In this document: one piece after another, positions 44,387 through 54,900 of the stretch | Numbering within the stretch: the first letter of the stretch is position 1 | Layout: each line of letters opens with the position of its first letter | Assembly: GCA_019359175.1 (NCBI GenBank) | Contig: JAHHHU010000002.1 | Location: 1-64,000, forward strand | DNA: 64,000 bases | Direction of reading: 5' to 3' | Source: Phormidium tanganyikae FI6-MK23 | GTDB taxonomy: Bacteria; Cyanobacteriota; Cyanobacteriia; Leptolyngbyales; Leptolyngbyaceae | Notes under the pieces: model-generated | What the model was told of the DNA's origin: nothing | Databases searched by the model: none | Seen by the model: only the letters and a program-made list of their open reading frames with translations | Position numbers and translations under genes: made by a program

Positions 44387-47059
44387 TTAGAATTCGCTAA
44401 AGATATCAAGCTGTTGAGTTGGGTCTTTAGCGGGTTCTGTTGATTTTGACTTACTTTTCCGAAGCCCGATCGCAATTTTGCTATGTTTCTCGATTTGCGT
44501 CATGACTTGCCGCGCTCGATCGATCACTGAGCTTGGTAATCCTGCTAGTCGTCCCGCTTCGATGCCATAAGAGCGATCGGCTCCTCCAGGCTGAACTTTG
44601 TGCAGAAAAATAATTTGCTCTGGCATTTCGCGGACGGTGACTTGATAGTTGGCGACGTTCGGCAGGATCGAAGCGAGTTCGTTTAGTTCATGATAGTGCG
44701 TTGCAAAGATCGTTCGGGCGCGGACTTCGGTGGCGAGATGTTCCGCGACTGCCCACGCGATCGATAATCCATCAAATGTTGCCGTTCCGCGTCCAATTTC
44801 ATCTAATAAAACTAGCGATTGATCGGTTGCGTGATTGAGAATATTCGCGGTTTCGTTCATCTCTACCATGAAAGTGGATTGTCCAGTGGCAAGATCATCG
44901 ACTGCACCCACGCGGGTAAAAATGCGATCGCACACTCCCAAGCGGGCTGAATCCGCGGGGACAAAGCTCCCGGTTTGTGCGAGGAGCTGAATTAAACCAA
45001 TTTGTCTTAGGTAGCAGCTTTTGCCGCTGGCATTGGGGCCCGTGAGGACGATCAGATCGGGAGAGGGTGCGCCGAGTTCAGCCGAGTTGGGGACGAAGAA
45101 GCCATCGGGAATCGTTTGTTCGACAACGGGATGCCGACCTTCAACGATCGAGATTTCCCGCCCTGGTGAAAATTTGGGGCGACAGAAGTTTTTGAACACT
45201 GCAAGTTCAGCCAGTCCCGTGAGTGCATCGACTGCCGCAACTGCATGAGCGACTTTGCGAATTAACTCAGCGTGTTCTCCGACTTGCGATCGCAGTCCAA
45301 CCAAAATCTCGTATTCAAGTTCGCTGATCTCCCGCCGCGCATTCATGATGCGGTTTTCGCGGGTTTTCAGTTCGTCGGTGGTAAAGCGTTCTTCATTCGT
45401 GAGGGTCTGTTTGCGCTCGTAGCCTTCGGGAAATTGTCCGGCTTTGGCGCGTGAGATGCTGATGAAATAGCCAAATGCTTTGTTGTATCCGACTTTAAGC
45501 GTTTGGATTCCTGTGCGTTCGCGTTCGGTTTTCTCTAGTTCAGCTAACCATTTTTCGTCTGCTGCGGCTTGCGATCGCATCTCATCGAGTTGAGAGACGA
45601 TGTTCGATCGAATTAATCCCCCGTCTTTGACTGAAATCGGTGGACGTTCGACGAGATGCGCGAGGAGGTTTTGACCCAACTGTTCTAAAATCGGCGGAAC
45701 GTGCTGCAATGCCCGCAGGTAAGAGGATTGCGCTTTGGTAACTAAGCGTGCGAGTTCTGGGAGTTTGCTCAATGATTCTGCAATGTTGACCAAATCGCGC
45801 GGAGTTGCTGTTCCCGATCCGGCTCGACCTGCAAGCCGTTCTAAATCGTAGATTTGATGCAACATTTGTTTGAGGTCTTCACGCAGTACCCCATCTTTTA
45901 CAAGTTCTCCGATCGTTTCTTGACGCGCTTCAATTTCAGCAACATTTAGTAAAGGTTGCAGTAACCAACGTCTAAGAGCGCGGCTTCCCATTGGGGTTTC
46001 AGTGTGATCAACTGCCCACAATAGCGATCCGTGAAATGTTCCGTCTCGAACGGTTTGCGTGATTTCTAAGTTACGCCGAGTTTGTGGATCGAGGGTTAGA
46101 TACTCCGTAATGGTATAAGTACAAATCGACTGGAGTGGAACTTGGATCAGTTCTGGGCTTTTCGATTTCGTGGTATCTAAAACATTGCGTTCTGAAGTCG
46201 ATTCGATGTATTCCAATAATCCGCCCGCTGCACGAACGGCTAATGGTAGATGTTCACAGCCCATTCCTTCAAGCGATCGCACTTTGAAGCGTTCGATCAA
46301 TCGCTGACGAGCTTCGACTTGAGAGAAAGGAGTTTGCGATCGTAACGTATAGCAAAATTGCGTCGGCAAACCATCCGGAATATGTGGAGATCGCTCTCCT
46401 GGTCGCAACAGTCCACCCAAATCAGGCGCATTCGTTGGAATTAGAACTTCCGCAGGCTGTAATCGAATTAATTCGCTACTAAGTTGATCGAAGCCAGTTG
46501 ACTGTGTGGTGACGAATTCTCCAGTAGAAATGTCCGCGTAAGATAATCCCCAATGATTTCCAGCAATCACAATAGCAGCTAAAAAATTATTGCGCTTCGC
46601 ATTCAACATTCCTTCTTCAAGAACGGTTCCCGGAGTAATCACACGAGTAATCTCGCGGCGAACTAATCCCTGTGCTTCTGCTGGATCTTCCACTTGATCA
46701 CAAACCGCGATCGCATATCCTTTTTCGACGAGTTGTGCAGAATAGCGATCGAGCGCGTGATGTGGAATGCCCGACAAAGGAACGCGCCCGACTTCTTTCC
46801 CACCATCTTTTGAAGTCAGAACAATCTCTAATTCGCGCGAAATCACTAGCGCATCTTGAAAAAAGGTTTCATAAAAATCTCCCACTCGGTAAACCAAGAT
46901 CGCGTGAGGATATTGATCTTTGAGATCCGCATAGTGCCGCATCATCGGAGTGAGATGCTCACGTTTGACCGCACGATGATCGGCATAGCGAACCGAATGC
47001 TTGATTAAGCGATCGGGCACTCCTTGAGTCGGATCGGGTTGAGCAGCGGGAACAGTCAT
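44387..47059 (-). CDS. mutS: DNA mismatch repair protein MutS
   Basis: An 890-residue mismatch-recognition ATPase. The N-terminal mismatch-binding domain includes [21 protein letters not shown] (Phe-x-Glu motif). The C-terminal ATPase shows Walker [21 protein letters not shown] (about 674-692), [18 protein letters not shown], Walker [24 protein letters not shown] and DQSL. Length and order are normal for MutS1. The ATG at 47059 gives [12 protein letters not shown]. Confidence 0.98.
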   Translation of the reverse strand: MTVPAAQPDPTQGVPDRLIKHSVRYADHRAVKREHLTPMMRHYADLKDQYPHAILVYRVGDFYETFFQDALVISRELEIVLTSKDGGKEVGRVPLSGIPHHALDRYSAQLVEKGYAIAVCDQVEDPAEAQGLVRREITRVITPGTVLEEGMLNAKRNNFLAAIVIAGNHWGLSYADISTGEFVTTQSTGFDQLSSELIRLQPAEVLIPTNAPDLGGLLRPGERSPHIPDGLPTQFCYTLRSQTPFSQVEARQRLIERFKVRSLEGMGCEHLPLAVRAAGGLLEYIESTSERNVLDTTKSKSPELIQVPLQSICTYTITEYLTLDPQTRRNLEITQTVRDGTFHGSLLWAVDHTETPMGSRALRRWLLQPLLNVAEIEARQETIGELVKDGVLREDLKQMLHQIYDLERLAGRAGSGTATPRDLVNIAESLSKLPELARLVTKAQSSYLRALQHVPPILEQLGQNLLAHLVERPPISVKDGGLIRSNIVSQLDEMRSQAAADEKWLAELEKTERERTGIQTLKVGYNKAFGYFISISRAKAGQFPEGYERKQTLTNEERFTTDELKTRENRIMNARREISELEYEILVGLRSQVGEHAELIRKVAHAVAAVDALTGLAELAVFKNFCRPKFSPGREISIVEGRHPVVEQTIPDGFFVPNSAELGAPSPDLIVLTGPNASGKSCYLRQIGLIQLLAQTGSFVPADSARLGVCDRIFTRVGAVDDLATGQSTFMVEMNETANILNHATDQSLVLLDEIGRGTATFDGLSIAWAVAEHLATEVRARTIFATHYHELNELASILPNVANYQVTVREMPEQIIFLHKVQPGGADRSYGIEAGRLAGLPSSVIDRARQVMTQIEKHSKIAIGLRKSKSKSTEPAKDPTQQLDIFSEF

Positions 47060-47185
47060 GAAAAAATTAGTACGATTTTACTAAAATCCAGTGTATTCAA
47101 TTTAAGAATGAATTGCTGATCGATCGCGCTTAGTCAGAAAAAGCTTTTCTTATCGTTTTAACGGATTGTGCTACTTTGCGCGAAA

Positions 47186-47518
47186 TCAAATGATTCCATC
47201 CACTAACACAGTACCCCCTTCATGAAAATCTATGCTGAGATGATAATCTTCAAGCAGGGCAGTTCCCACAAGAGGACGACGACCCATCGCCAGCACAATC
47301 ACATCGCGTTCTACACCGTTCCATATGATTTTGACTGCATGGGCATTCGTTGCAATCTTCGAGTTATCAGCAAGATTGGCTTGAATTTTAGCGATGTAAG
47401 GCAAGTCAAGCTCAACAATCATGTGCAGTGGCAAGGTCAAGAAGCCTTCAAACCCCGTATCCACAACAAACTCAACCTCTACATCTGAATCTCTTCCTAC
47501 ACGCAGGGAAATACTCAT
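47186..47518 (-). CDS. Clan AA (retropepsin-like) aspartic protease
   Basis: A 110-residue protein with one retropepsin-type half: VEFVVDTGFEGFLTLP, catalytic D20-T21-G22, then an Ile/Val-rich flap region and GRRPLVGTALLEDYHLSIDFHEGG. It needs to dimerise to form an active site. Bacterial members of this family are common beside small unknown genes, as here (47551-47823, 32 bp upstream on the same strand). Its substrates are unknown. Confidence 0.88.
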   Translation of the reverse strand: MSISLRVGRDSDVEVEFVVDTGFEGFLTLPLHMIVELDLPYIAKIQANLADNSKIATNAHAVKIIWNGVERDVIVLAMGRRPLVGTALLEDYHLSIDFHEGGTVLVDGII

Positions 47519-47550
47519 CCGTGCTTAAAGCCCAATCACCGTTCCGTGTA

Positions 47551-47823
47551 TCACTCTATCGTCTTGATTAATGAACCACCAATAGCATACACGGCATCAT
47601 AACCAATCCGTTCTGCCCAAATCGCTGCATCAAGCTGCTTTGCTTGCAATCGGCGACTCGTGATCAATAGATCATCTCCTATCTCATACTCGCCCGTCTC
47701 AACGCTAATAGAAACGAGCTTTCCGGCGTTTTCTACCGTCTCAACCTGAGAGCGAATATTGTTTTGGTAAAGATCTTTGCCGCGCTGAATAATTTCTTCG
47801 TCACTTAACTTGGGATAAAGCAT
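47551..47823 (-). CDS. Small hypothetical protein paired with clan AA protease
   Basis: A 90-residue soluble protein, MLYPKLSDEEIIQRGKDLYQNN, with no recognised domain. A central segment GEYEIGDDLLITSRRLQAKQLDAAIWAERIGYDAVYAIGG looks like a small beta-alpha unit. Together with the protease gene 32 bp downstream it forms a two-gene unit. Similar pairs are found in cyanobacteria; whether it is an inhibitor, substrate or antitoxin-like partner is not shown. Confidence 0.65.
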   Translation of the reverse strand: MLYPKLSDEEIIQRGKDLYQNNIRSQVETVENAGKLVSISVETGEYEIGDDLLITSRRLQAKQLDAAIWAERIGYDAVYAIGGSLIKTIE

Positions 47824-47860
47824 AGAGGTAAGTCCTCAAACGGGGCGATCGATTCTTCGA

Positions 47861-48655
47861 TTACTGTAACGTATGCGATTGAGCGACGATCGCTTTAATC
47901 AATCCGTCTAACGTGAATTCCTCTGCCTCAATCTCAACCCGTCCAAGCAAGGCGCGGCAGGTTTTCGAGGTTTGAGGCCCGATCGACGCAAACTTCACTT
48001 TTTCTAATGATTCGACCCACTGTTCCCCGATCGACTTTTGCAGCAGTTCGCAAAAATGCTTCACCGTTTTGGAACTCGCAAACGTGACTAAATTCACCGA
48101 ATGATCCTGAATCACCGAGATCGACTTTGCATCTGGAATTTTAGGACAAGTGGATTGATACGCAGCCACTTCGGTGATGATCGCACCTCGATCGCTAAAC
48201 GCTCTCACCAACACATCTCGCCCACCTGTTTCGACTCTGGGAAATAGGATTTTTTTGCCTTCGATCGAGCCTGGAAAATTCACCACCATCGCATCCGCCA
48301 CAAATTCAGGCGGAATAAAATCGGGCTGCAATCCTCGCTGTCTCAATCGCTGTGCCGTTTTCTCTCCTACCACCGCAATCTTAATCGCCGCCAAACCGCG
48401 CACATCTTGAAGCTGAGAACCCAGCCGCTCAAAAAAGTAATCCACCGCATTCGTCGAGGTCAAAACGAGCCAATCGAACTCATTTAGAATTGAGATCGCG
48501 TGATCCAACTCTGCCCAGCTCGACGGAGCCACAATCTCGATCGTCGGCATCTCGATCACTTTCGCGCCATAGTTTTGCAGTGAGTGAGAAAACTGATTCG
48601 ATTGACCCGCCGCGCGAGTGACGACAATCGTTTTTCCAAATAGAGGTAAATTCAT
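47861..48655 (-). CDS. hemD: Uroporphyrinogen-III synthase
   Basis: A 264-residue cytosolic enzyme that closes hydroxymethylbilane to uroporphyrinogen III, precursor of heme, chlorophyll, siroheme and cobalamin. The start FGKTIVVTRAAGQSNQFSHSLQNYG and later VLTSTNAVDYFFERL, KIAVVGEKTAQRLRQRG and FASSKTVKHFCELL are characteristic; the family is highly variable but the two-domain pattern fits. It overlaps cobA by four bases and shares its operon. Confidence 0.93.
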   Translation of the reverse strand: MNLPLFGKTIVVTRAAGQSNQFSHSLQNYGAKVIEMPTIEIVAPSSWAELDHAISILNEFDWLVLTSTNAVDYFFERLGSQLQDVRGLAAIKIAVVGEKTAQRLRQRGLQPDFIPPEFVADAMVVNFPGSIEGKKILFPRVETGGRDVLVRAFSDRGAIITEVAAYQSTCPKIPDAKSISVIQDHSVNLVTFASSKTVKHFCELLQKSIGEQWVESLEKVKFASIGPQTSKTCRALLGRVEIEAEEFTLDGLIKAIVAQSHTLQ

Positions 48656-49362
48656 AGGAACGATCGTAGTCTAACAACTTCCCCAATCACAATCACACAA
48701 GGCGATAATCGCTGAGGGTTCACCAAAGGCAGAATTTCAGACAGCGTACTGCTCCAGATTTCCTGCTCCGGATGACCCGCCCAGCGAATAATTGCGATCG
48801 GGGTCTCTTCTGATTTTCCCTGATGGCGTAGCTGTTCGACAATCAGCGGCAAATGTTTTCCTCCCATAAGAATCACCAATGTATCGAGTTGGGCGAGTGC
48901 CTGCCAGTTGAGTCGCTCTGGTTCGTGGGCGGTGACGACGGTAAAACCGCGACTGAGTACCGGATCGGTGAGGGGAATATTGGCAAACAAAGGAGCCGCC
49001 AACGCAGAAGAAAGTCCTGGAATCACTTCGTAAGTGCATCCGGCTGATTTGAGGGCTTGAATCTCTGAGGTCGTGCGCCCAAAGATAAACGGATCACCGC
49101 TTTTGAGCCGTACCACTCGTTTTCCTTGATTGCACTGTTCGACGAGTAAGCGATCGATTTCTGCTTGCTTCATGCTTGGCTGTCCGCCTCGTTTACCGAC
49201 ATTGAGCTTGAGGCAGGTTGCTGCAACAAGCTCTAAAAATTGCGAATCGACCAGCGCATCGTAAACCAGAACTTCTGCTTGAGTGAGTAGCTGATAGGCC
49301 CGCATCGTTAAGTTTCCGATGTCACCGGGCCCTGACCCGACTAGAAAAACTTTGCCTGACAT
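48652..49362 (-). CDS. cobA: Uroporphyrinogen-III C-methyltransferase
   Basis: A 236-residue SAM-dependent methylase that forms precorrin-2 for siroheme and cobalamin. It has VFLVGSGPGDIGNLTMRAYQLL (SAM-binding GxGxGD at 8-13), RLKSGDPFIFGR and PGLSSALAAPLFANIPLTDP. It is of the short CobA type and lacks the CysG-type dehydrogenase domain. It precedes hemD on the same strand with a four-base overlap. Confidence 0.95.
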   Translation of the reverse strand: MSGKVFLVGSGPGDIGNLTMRAYQLLTQAEVLVYDALVDSQFLELVAATCLKLNVGKRGGQPSMKQAEIDRLLVEQCNQGKRVVRLKSGDPFIFGRTTSEIQALKSAGCTYEVIPGLSSALAAPLFANIPLTDPVLSRGFTVVTAHEPERLNWQALAQLDTLVILMGGKHLPLIVEQLRHQGKSEETPIAIIRWAGHPEQEIWSSTLSEILPLVNPQRLSPCVIVIGEVVRLRSFL

Positions 49363-49380
49363 AAGTTAACGTGAATTCGA

Positions 49381-49530
49381 TAGAAGTGGTTCGCTTCGGT
49401 TGTGACTTCGGGAAGCCCCCTAAATCCCCCAGAATGGGGGACTTTAAGCCAAAGATTCCGATTCAAAGTCCCCTAAATTTGGGGGATTTAGGGGGCAGAA
49501 GCCGACTGAAACGGAGCGAGAGAACTCGTC
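49381..49530. mobile_element. MITE-like inverted-repeat element, copy 2
   Basis: A roughly 150-bp element related to the copy at 44117-44314: AGTGGTTCGCTTCGGTT at the left end, an imperfect complement at the right end, and CCCCCTAAATCCCCCAGAAT with GGGGGATTTAGGGGG inside. It lacks about 45 bp of the central part of copy 1. It lies between cobA and the M23 peptidase, both on the minus strand. Confidence 0.8.
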
Positions 49531-49543
49531 GAACTGACATAAG

Positions 49544-50389
49544 CTATTTCCGAATAAACGCGATCGGATCTTCTGCCACCCAGCCCAACTTGGAATTCGA
49601 TCGCACTTCAAAATGTAGATGTGGCTGCGGTGTAGTCGGTGTTCCCGTTTGTCCGACCGTTCCGATCGTCGCTCCGCGTTTGATTGTTTGCCCCACTTTG
49701 ACGCTGATTTTCGCCAACTGAGCATAGCGCGTTTGATACCCCTGCTGATGATTGATCACGACGAGATTTCCATACGTGCTTTGATTTCCCGCAAAGGCAA
49801 CCGTTCCATCTCCGATCGCTTGCACCGGAGTTCCGACATTCGCTAATAAATCAGTGCCGCTGTGAAACACAGGTTTCGTCGCGCCATTCGGCAGATACCA
49901 GCCAAAACCGAGCGAGATCGCAGATGATCCCGTCAAAGGCGAACCCGATAAAACGCTGGAAACTCCAACCAGTGCTGGCTTTGTTGCTTCATTGGGCGAC
50001 CAGTTAACCCCCGGAACAAATACTGCTTTTGGCGATTGCTGACAGCCATTCACTTCGTACAGCACATCCGCCCGCACTCGATACCGCGCCGCTAAATCCT
50101 TCAAACTCTGTCCTGCTGGCACTTCCACCCGAATTCCGTTATACGGCGGAATCAATAATTCTTGTCCTGGGGTGGCTTTTCCTGATCGCACATCCGGATT
50201 GAGTCCCATCAGCGTGGTCGGAATCAGATTGTAGCGAACCGCTATCGACTCTAGCGTTTCCCCAGATTTCACCGTGTGCCGCGATAAGCGAGACAAGGCA
50301 GGAGCGGGACAGCCCGATTCGGCAGATTGAGCCAGCGGCATGATTCCAAAACTCAACACTCCAGCGAGGAGCAACCCACGATACTGCAT
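49544..50389 (-). CDS. Secreted LysM/M23 peptidase
   Basis: A 281-residue exported zinc metallopeptidase, from the ATG at 50389 (MQYRGLLLAGVLSFGIM). A signal peptide precedes two LysM repeats (HTVKSGETLESIAVRYNLIP, then VPAGQSLKDLAARYRVRADVLYEVNG), which bind peptidoglycan, and a C-terminal M23 domain with VFHSGTDLLANVGTPVQAIGDGTVAFAG and PQPHLHFEVR. The HxxxD and HxH zinc ligands are present, so it should be an active cell-wall endopeptidase of the NlpD/EnvC kind. A further GTG/ATG upstream start is possible but makes no signal peptide. Confidence 0.92.
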   Translation of the reverse strand: MQYRGLLLAGVLSFGIMPLAQSAESGCPAPALSRLSRHTVKSGETLESIAVRYNLIPTTLMGLNPDVRSGKATPGQELLIPPYNGIRVEVPAGQSLKDLAARYRVRADVLYEVNGCQQSPKAVFVPGVNWSPNEATKPALVGVSSVLSGSPLTGSSAISLGFGWYLPNGATKPVFHSGTDLLANVGTPVQAIGDGTVAFAGNQSTYGNLVVINHQQGYQTRYAQLAKISVKVGQTIKRGATIGTVGQTGTPTTPQPHLHFEVRSNSKLGWVAEDPIAFIRK

Positions 50390-50465
50390 AGCTTGATTAA
50401 TATAGTGCTGCGCGTTTTTGGACGAGTCTAGCACTTGATTGTTTCGAATGTTGTTTCAAATGGGG

Positions 50466-51296
50466 CTAAACGATTTGCCGTCTTAAGAATGGAATAAGAA
50501 TTTCGCTCACTTTCTCGTGCCAATCTTCTTGCGGATAATGTCCAATTTCATCAAGTTCGACCCGTTCCGCCTTCGTCGATTTCACAAGGTCGATCGATAA
50601 CCAAGGATCACGCATTCCCCACCCGATTAATAGTGGATGATCCCAGGTTGCCAAGCCTGCTTCAATTTCCGCTGTCGCTTCCTTAAGCTGCAAATTCCGA
50701 ATAATCGCGAGTAACGATCGACCGACATCAGAAGTTTTCAGCCACGGGCGACGATACACATCTAAATCGGCATCTTCGATCCGATATCCGCCTGCCCCTT
50801 CTAATGTGCGATCAACGAGCAGCGGATTTTGCGTCATCATATCGCCCACCAGCGGAATTCCCATTTGTTTGAGTGTCCAAGGCAGTTTTGCAGTTTGTGT
50901 GATCGGACAGTTGAAAATTGCCAATCGTTCCACCTTTTCGGGGTGTCTGAGCGCGTACTGAATTCCTACCGAGCCAAGAAATCCTTGAGCAACGATCGAA
51001 ACCTTCTCAAATCCGAACTCAGCGATCAACGCTTCGATCTCGCTCACAAAGGCATCGGGCGTATAAGCAAAATCTCGACGATCCGGCATACTCGAATATC
51101 CACACCCGATCCAATCAGGCGCGATCGCTCGAAATCCCTGTTCTGCCAGCGCGGGGAGAACGTTTCGCCAACTGTAGCCCTGAGAAACTAAGCCATGCAG
51201 CAAAATTACTGGAGTGCGGTCGCCTTGGTTCATCGGTTCTGCTTCACGATAAAACCAGTTCAGCGCTCCCACCTCAATCCGCTTGCCTTCGATCAT
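50466..51296 (-). CDS. Alpha/beta hydrolase-fold protein, nucleophile replaced
   Basis: A 276-residue protein of the alpha/beta hydrolase fold: PVILLHGLVSQGYSWRNVLPAL, an oxyanion-hole HG at 34-35 and a lid-like region near 140-190. The nucleophile elbow reads VSIVAQGFLGSVG, with G105 where the family has Ser (usual G-x-S-x-G). The acid (GMRDPWLS) and the final His (DEIGHYPQEDWHE) remain. Similar cyanobacterial and plant plastid proteins also carry this substitution, so it is probably a non-hydrolytic or binding role rather than a recent mutation. Confidence 0.88.
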   Translation of the reverse strand: MIEGKRIEVGALNWFYREAEPMNQGDRTPVILLHGLVSQGYSWRNVLPALAEQGFRAIAPDWIGCGYSSMPDRRDFAYTPDAFVSEIEALIAEFGFEKVSIVAQGFLGSVGIQYALRHPEKVERLAIFNCPITQTAKLPWTLKQMGIPLVGDMMTQNPLLVDRTLEGAGGYRIEDADLDVYRRPWLKTSDVGRSLLAIIRNLQLKEATAEIEAGLATWDHPLLIGWGMRDPWLSIDLVKSTKAERVELDEIGHYPQEDWHEKVSEILIPFLRRQIV

Positions 51297-51355
51297 GCCC
51301 GTTTCTCCTGACGCTTTGGTGTGAGCTTACCGCGATTCGGGGACAGCAATATATT

Positions 51356-51437
51356 GTTATAAATCTATAACACAACTAGCTTTTTTGTAGTTTCTGATAC
51401 AGAATTTATCTGTTATATTAGTCATGTAATCAGAAAC
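51356..51437 (+). promoter_or_regulatory. Palindrome and nested hairpin upstream of the 61-aa gene
   Basis: GTTATA-AATC-TATAAC (51356-51371) is a 6-bp perfect palindrome with a 4-bp centre. Downstream, GTTTCTGAT (51390-51398) pairs with ATCAGAAAC (51429-51437), enclosing the smaller stem ACAGA/TCTGT. The right outer arm ends one base before the ribosome binding region of the 61-aa gene, so the hairpin could influence translation. Confidence 0.5.
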
Positions 51438-51449
51438 GGAGAAGAGATT

Positions 51450-51635
51450 ATGTCGATTCAAGATCAAACACGGGCATTGATGGTGCGTCATCGTCAAATG
51501 ATTCGCAACCGTGAGCAATCCATGTTGACTCGTCAAGCAAACGAGATTGGAATGCCTTCAGAATCCGCGCCAGTAGTTCACAACAAAACCAACAATGTCG
51601 AAGGCTACGATCGCAGCAATGTTGGCTTGAGCTAA
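51450..51635 (+). CDS. Conserved-looking 61-aa soluble protein
   Basis: A 61-residue protein, MSIQDQTRALMVRHRQMIRNREQSM, rich in Arg, Gln and Ser, with no membrane segment and no named family. It is supported by a strong Shine-Dalgarno (GGAGAAGAG), a structured leader and an intrinsic terminator at 51660-51688, so it is probably a real monocistronic gene. Its C-terminal half (VVHNKTNNVEGYDRSNVG) looks disordered. The function is unknown. Confidence 0.65.
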   Translation: MSIQDQTRALMVRHRQMIRNREQSMLTRQANEIGMPSESAPVVHNKTNNVEGYDRSNVGLS

Positions 51636-51659
51636 TTACCATCCATGATTAATTCGATT

Positions 51660-51688
51660 AGGCGTTCTTCAAACGAGGAGCGCCTTTT
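51660..51688 (+). terminator. Terminator after the 61-aa gene
   Basis: Stem AGGCGTTC (51660-51667) with GAGCGCCT (51678-51685), seven Watson-Crick pairs and one G-U, 10-nt loop, followed by TTT. It lies 25 bp after the stop. Confidence 0.75.
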
Positions 51689-51952
51689 AGTTTGGGTTTC
51701 TTTGTTGGAAGACTGCACGATCGAGGAACTGTAAAAGCATTGCATCGGTTTAGTTAGGCGTTTGAGTATACGATGATCCCGCGATCAACTAAAACGCAAT
51801 CTCCAAAACCGAAATAATATGTCAAAGTTGAAATATGTAGCGATTGTGAAGTCTCATGATGGCTGCTTTCCATTATAACATATTTGTCATAAAACTTAAA
51901 AAGAACTCAGAGTTTTCACCCAAATCGTCCTCTCATTGCTGAAGCTTCTGTT
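51689..51952. other. Intergenic leader of metH
   Basis: This stretch, part of a 317-bp gap, precedes metH. I see no SAM or cobalamin riboswitch consensus. It is A/T-rich near 51790-51900, which suits a promoter. No credible small ORF with a ribosome binding site is visible. Confidence 0.5.
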
Positions 51953-54900
51953 ATGAACAATGCCTTTCTGACCCGCCTTCATAGTCCCGATCGTCCTGTG
52001 CTTGTCTTCGATGGAGCGATGGGAACGAACATTCAGTCGCAGAATTTGACGGCTGAGGACTTTGGTGGCGCAGAGTACGAGGGCTGCAACGAGTACCTGA
52101 TTCAGACAAAACCTGACGCGATCGCGAAAGTTCATCGTGATTTTCTGGCAGCGGGCGCGGATGTGATCGAAACCGATACGTTTGGCAGCAGTCCGCTTGT
52201 GCTGGCAGAATATGGGCTACAAGATTTGGCGTATGACTTGAGCAAAAAAGCCGCACAACTCGCAAAACAATGTGCAGCAGAATTTTCGACTCCTGAGAAG
52301 CCAAGGTTTGTCGCAGGATCGATCGGGCCCGGAACGAAGCTTCCAACGCTCGGACACATTACTTATGACGATTTAAAAGAGGCGTTTATTGTTCAGGCAG
52401 AGGGCTTGTTTGAAGGGGATGTTGATTTATTCATCATCGAAACTTGCCAAGACGTTCTGCAAATCAAAGCAGCGTTGAATGCAGTCGAAGCAGTGTTTGC
52501 GAAGAAAGGGGAGCGTCGTCCGCTGATGGTTTCAGTGACGATGGAAGTACAAGGCACAATGCTCGTTGGAACCGATATTAGCGGCGTTCTGGCAATTTTG
52601 GAGCCATTCCCGATCGATATTCTCGGCTTGAACTGTGCGACGGGGCCCGATCGCATGGCGGATCATATCAAGTACTTAACTGAGAATGCGCCGTTTGTCG
52701 TGTCGTGCATTCCCAACGCAGGCTTACCCGAAAATATCGGCGGTCATGCTCACTACAAGCTAACGCCCGTTGAACTCCAAATGGCGTTGCACAAATTCAT
52801 CGAAGATTGGGGCGTTCAGGTGATTGGTGGATGTTGTGGGACTCGTCCAGAACATATCAAAGCACTCGCAGAAGCAGCAGCAACGATGACACCAAAAGAA
52901 CGAAATGTTCGCATTAGTGAAACCGAATGGACGAATGGTCAAGTGTATCAGTCTGAAACACCTAGACCAATGCTTGGATATACGCCCTCAGCCGCGTCGA
53001 TCTACACAGCACAACCATATGAGCAAGATAATTCCTTCTTGATCGTGGGTGAACGGTTGAACGCCAGCGGATCTAAGAAAGTTCGAGAATTGCTGAATGT
53101 GGATGATTGGGATGGATTAATTGCGATCGCGAAATCTCAAGTCAAGGAAGGCGCTCACGTTCTCGATGTCAACGTCGATTATGTCGGACGCAATGGCGAA
53201 TCCGATATGAAAGAACTCGTTTCGCGTCTTGTTACGAATGTCACGCTGCCTTTGATGCTCGATTCCACAGAATGGACAAAGATGGAAGCGGGGCTGAAAG
53301 TTGCGGGGGGTAAGTGCATTCTTAATTCCACCAACTACGAAGATGGCGATGAACGATTCTTCAAAGTGTTGGAACTTGCGAAAGAATACGGCGCAGGTAT
53401 CGTAATTGGCACGATCGACGAAGAAGGAATGGCGCGAACGGCGGAGAGAAAGTTCCAAATTGCCCAACGTGCGTATCGGGATGCTTTAGAATTTGGGATT
53501 CCGCCGCACGAACTGTTTTTCGATACGTTGGCGCTACCAATTTCGACCGGAATCGAAGAAGACCGCGAGAATGCTAAAGCGACGATCGAATCGATTCGAA
53601 TGATTCGTGAAACGCTTCCGGGCGTTCACTTTATGCTGGGTGTGTCGAATGTCTCGTTTGGTTTGAGTCCAGCGGCGCGGATTACATTGAATTCGATGTT
53701 TCTGCACGAATCAACGATCGCGGGAATGGACGGTGCGATCGTATCGGCTGCGAAGATTCTCCCGCTTGCAAAAATTGAGCCTGACCATCAAAAAATCTGT
53801 CTCGATCTAATTTACGATCGGCGCGGATTTGAAGGTGATATTTGCACTTACGATCCGCTCACCAAGCTAACTCAACTGTTTGAAGGCGTGAGCGCGAAAG
53901 ATGCTCGATCGAATAACACTTTGGCAGATTTACCTGTTGAAGAACGCCTGAAGCAGCACATTATCGATGGTGAACGTATTGGATTAGAAGATGCGTTGAA
54001 GATTGCATTGGAAAACTATGAGCCGTTGCATGTCATTAATACTTTCTTACTTGATGGCATGAAGGTTGTCGGTGAGTTGTTTGGTTCCGGTCAAATGCAG
54101 TTACCGTTCGTGTTGCAGTCTGCGGAGACAATGAAATCCGCTGTAGCGTTTCTCGAACCATTCATGGAGAAGAAAAGCGATGACAGTGGTAAAGGTAAAT
54201 TCCTGATCGCAACTGTGAAAGGTGATGTTCACGACATTGGTAAGAATCTTGTCGATATTATCTTGACTAACAACGGTTACAAAGTCATTAACTTAGGCAT
54301 TAAGCAACCTGTCGATGCGATCGTAGATGCTTATGTCAAATACCAACCCGATTGCATTGCGATGAGTGGATTGCTAGTGAAATCCACAGCATTCATGAAG
54401 GAAAATCTGGAAGTCTTCAACGAGAGAGGAATCAATGTTCCTGTAATCCTCGGCGGTGCGGCACTGACTCCAAAATTCGTGTACGAAGACTGCCAAAACG
54501 TTTATAACGGTCAAGTGATTTACGGTCGAGATGCGTTTGCGGATCTGACCTTCATGGATCGATTCATGCCTGCTAAATCCGATGGGCAATGGAACGATGC
54601 CGAAGGCTTCCAAGGTGAGTTTGCTCAATTCAATCAAAAGGGACGAAAAGCGATCGAAGATGCCGAACGCGAACTCAACGGCGAACCGGAGAAGAAATCC
54701 GACGAACCGAAAGTGATTGATCTAGTGCGATCGGAAGCAGTCGAGATCGACATTCCCCGCCCAACACCACCATTCTGGGGAACAAAGATTCTCAACCCTG
54801 AAAATCTTTCACTCGAAGAACTCTTCTGGCACATGGATCTTCAAGCGTTGATTGTCGGACAGTGGCAGTTCCGCAAGCCGAAAGACCAATCGCGAGAACA

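Noticed and set aside
51640-51952. SAM or cobalamin riboswitch before metH
   Set aside because: The sequence lacks the conserved cores of either riboswitch class as I know them.
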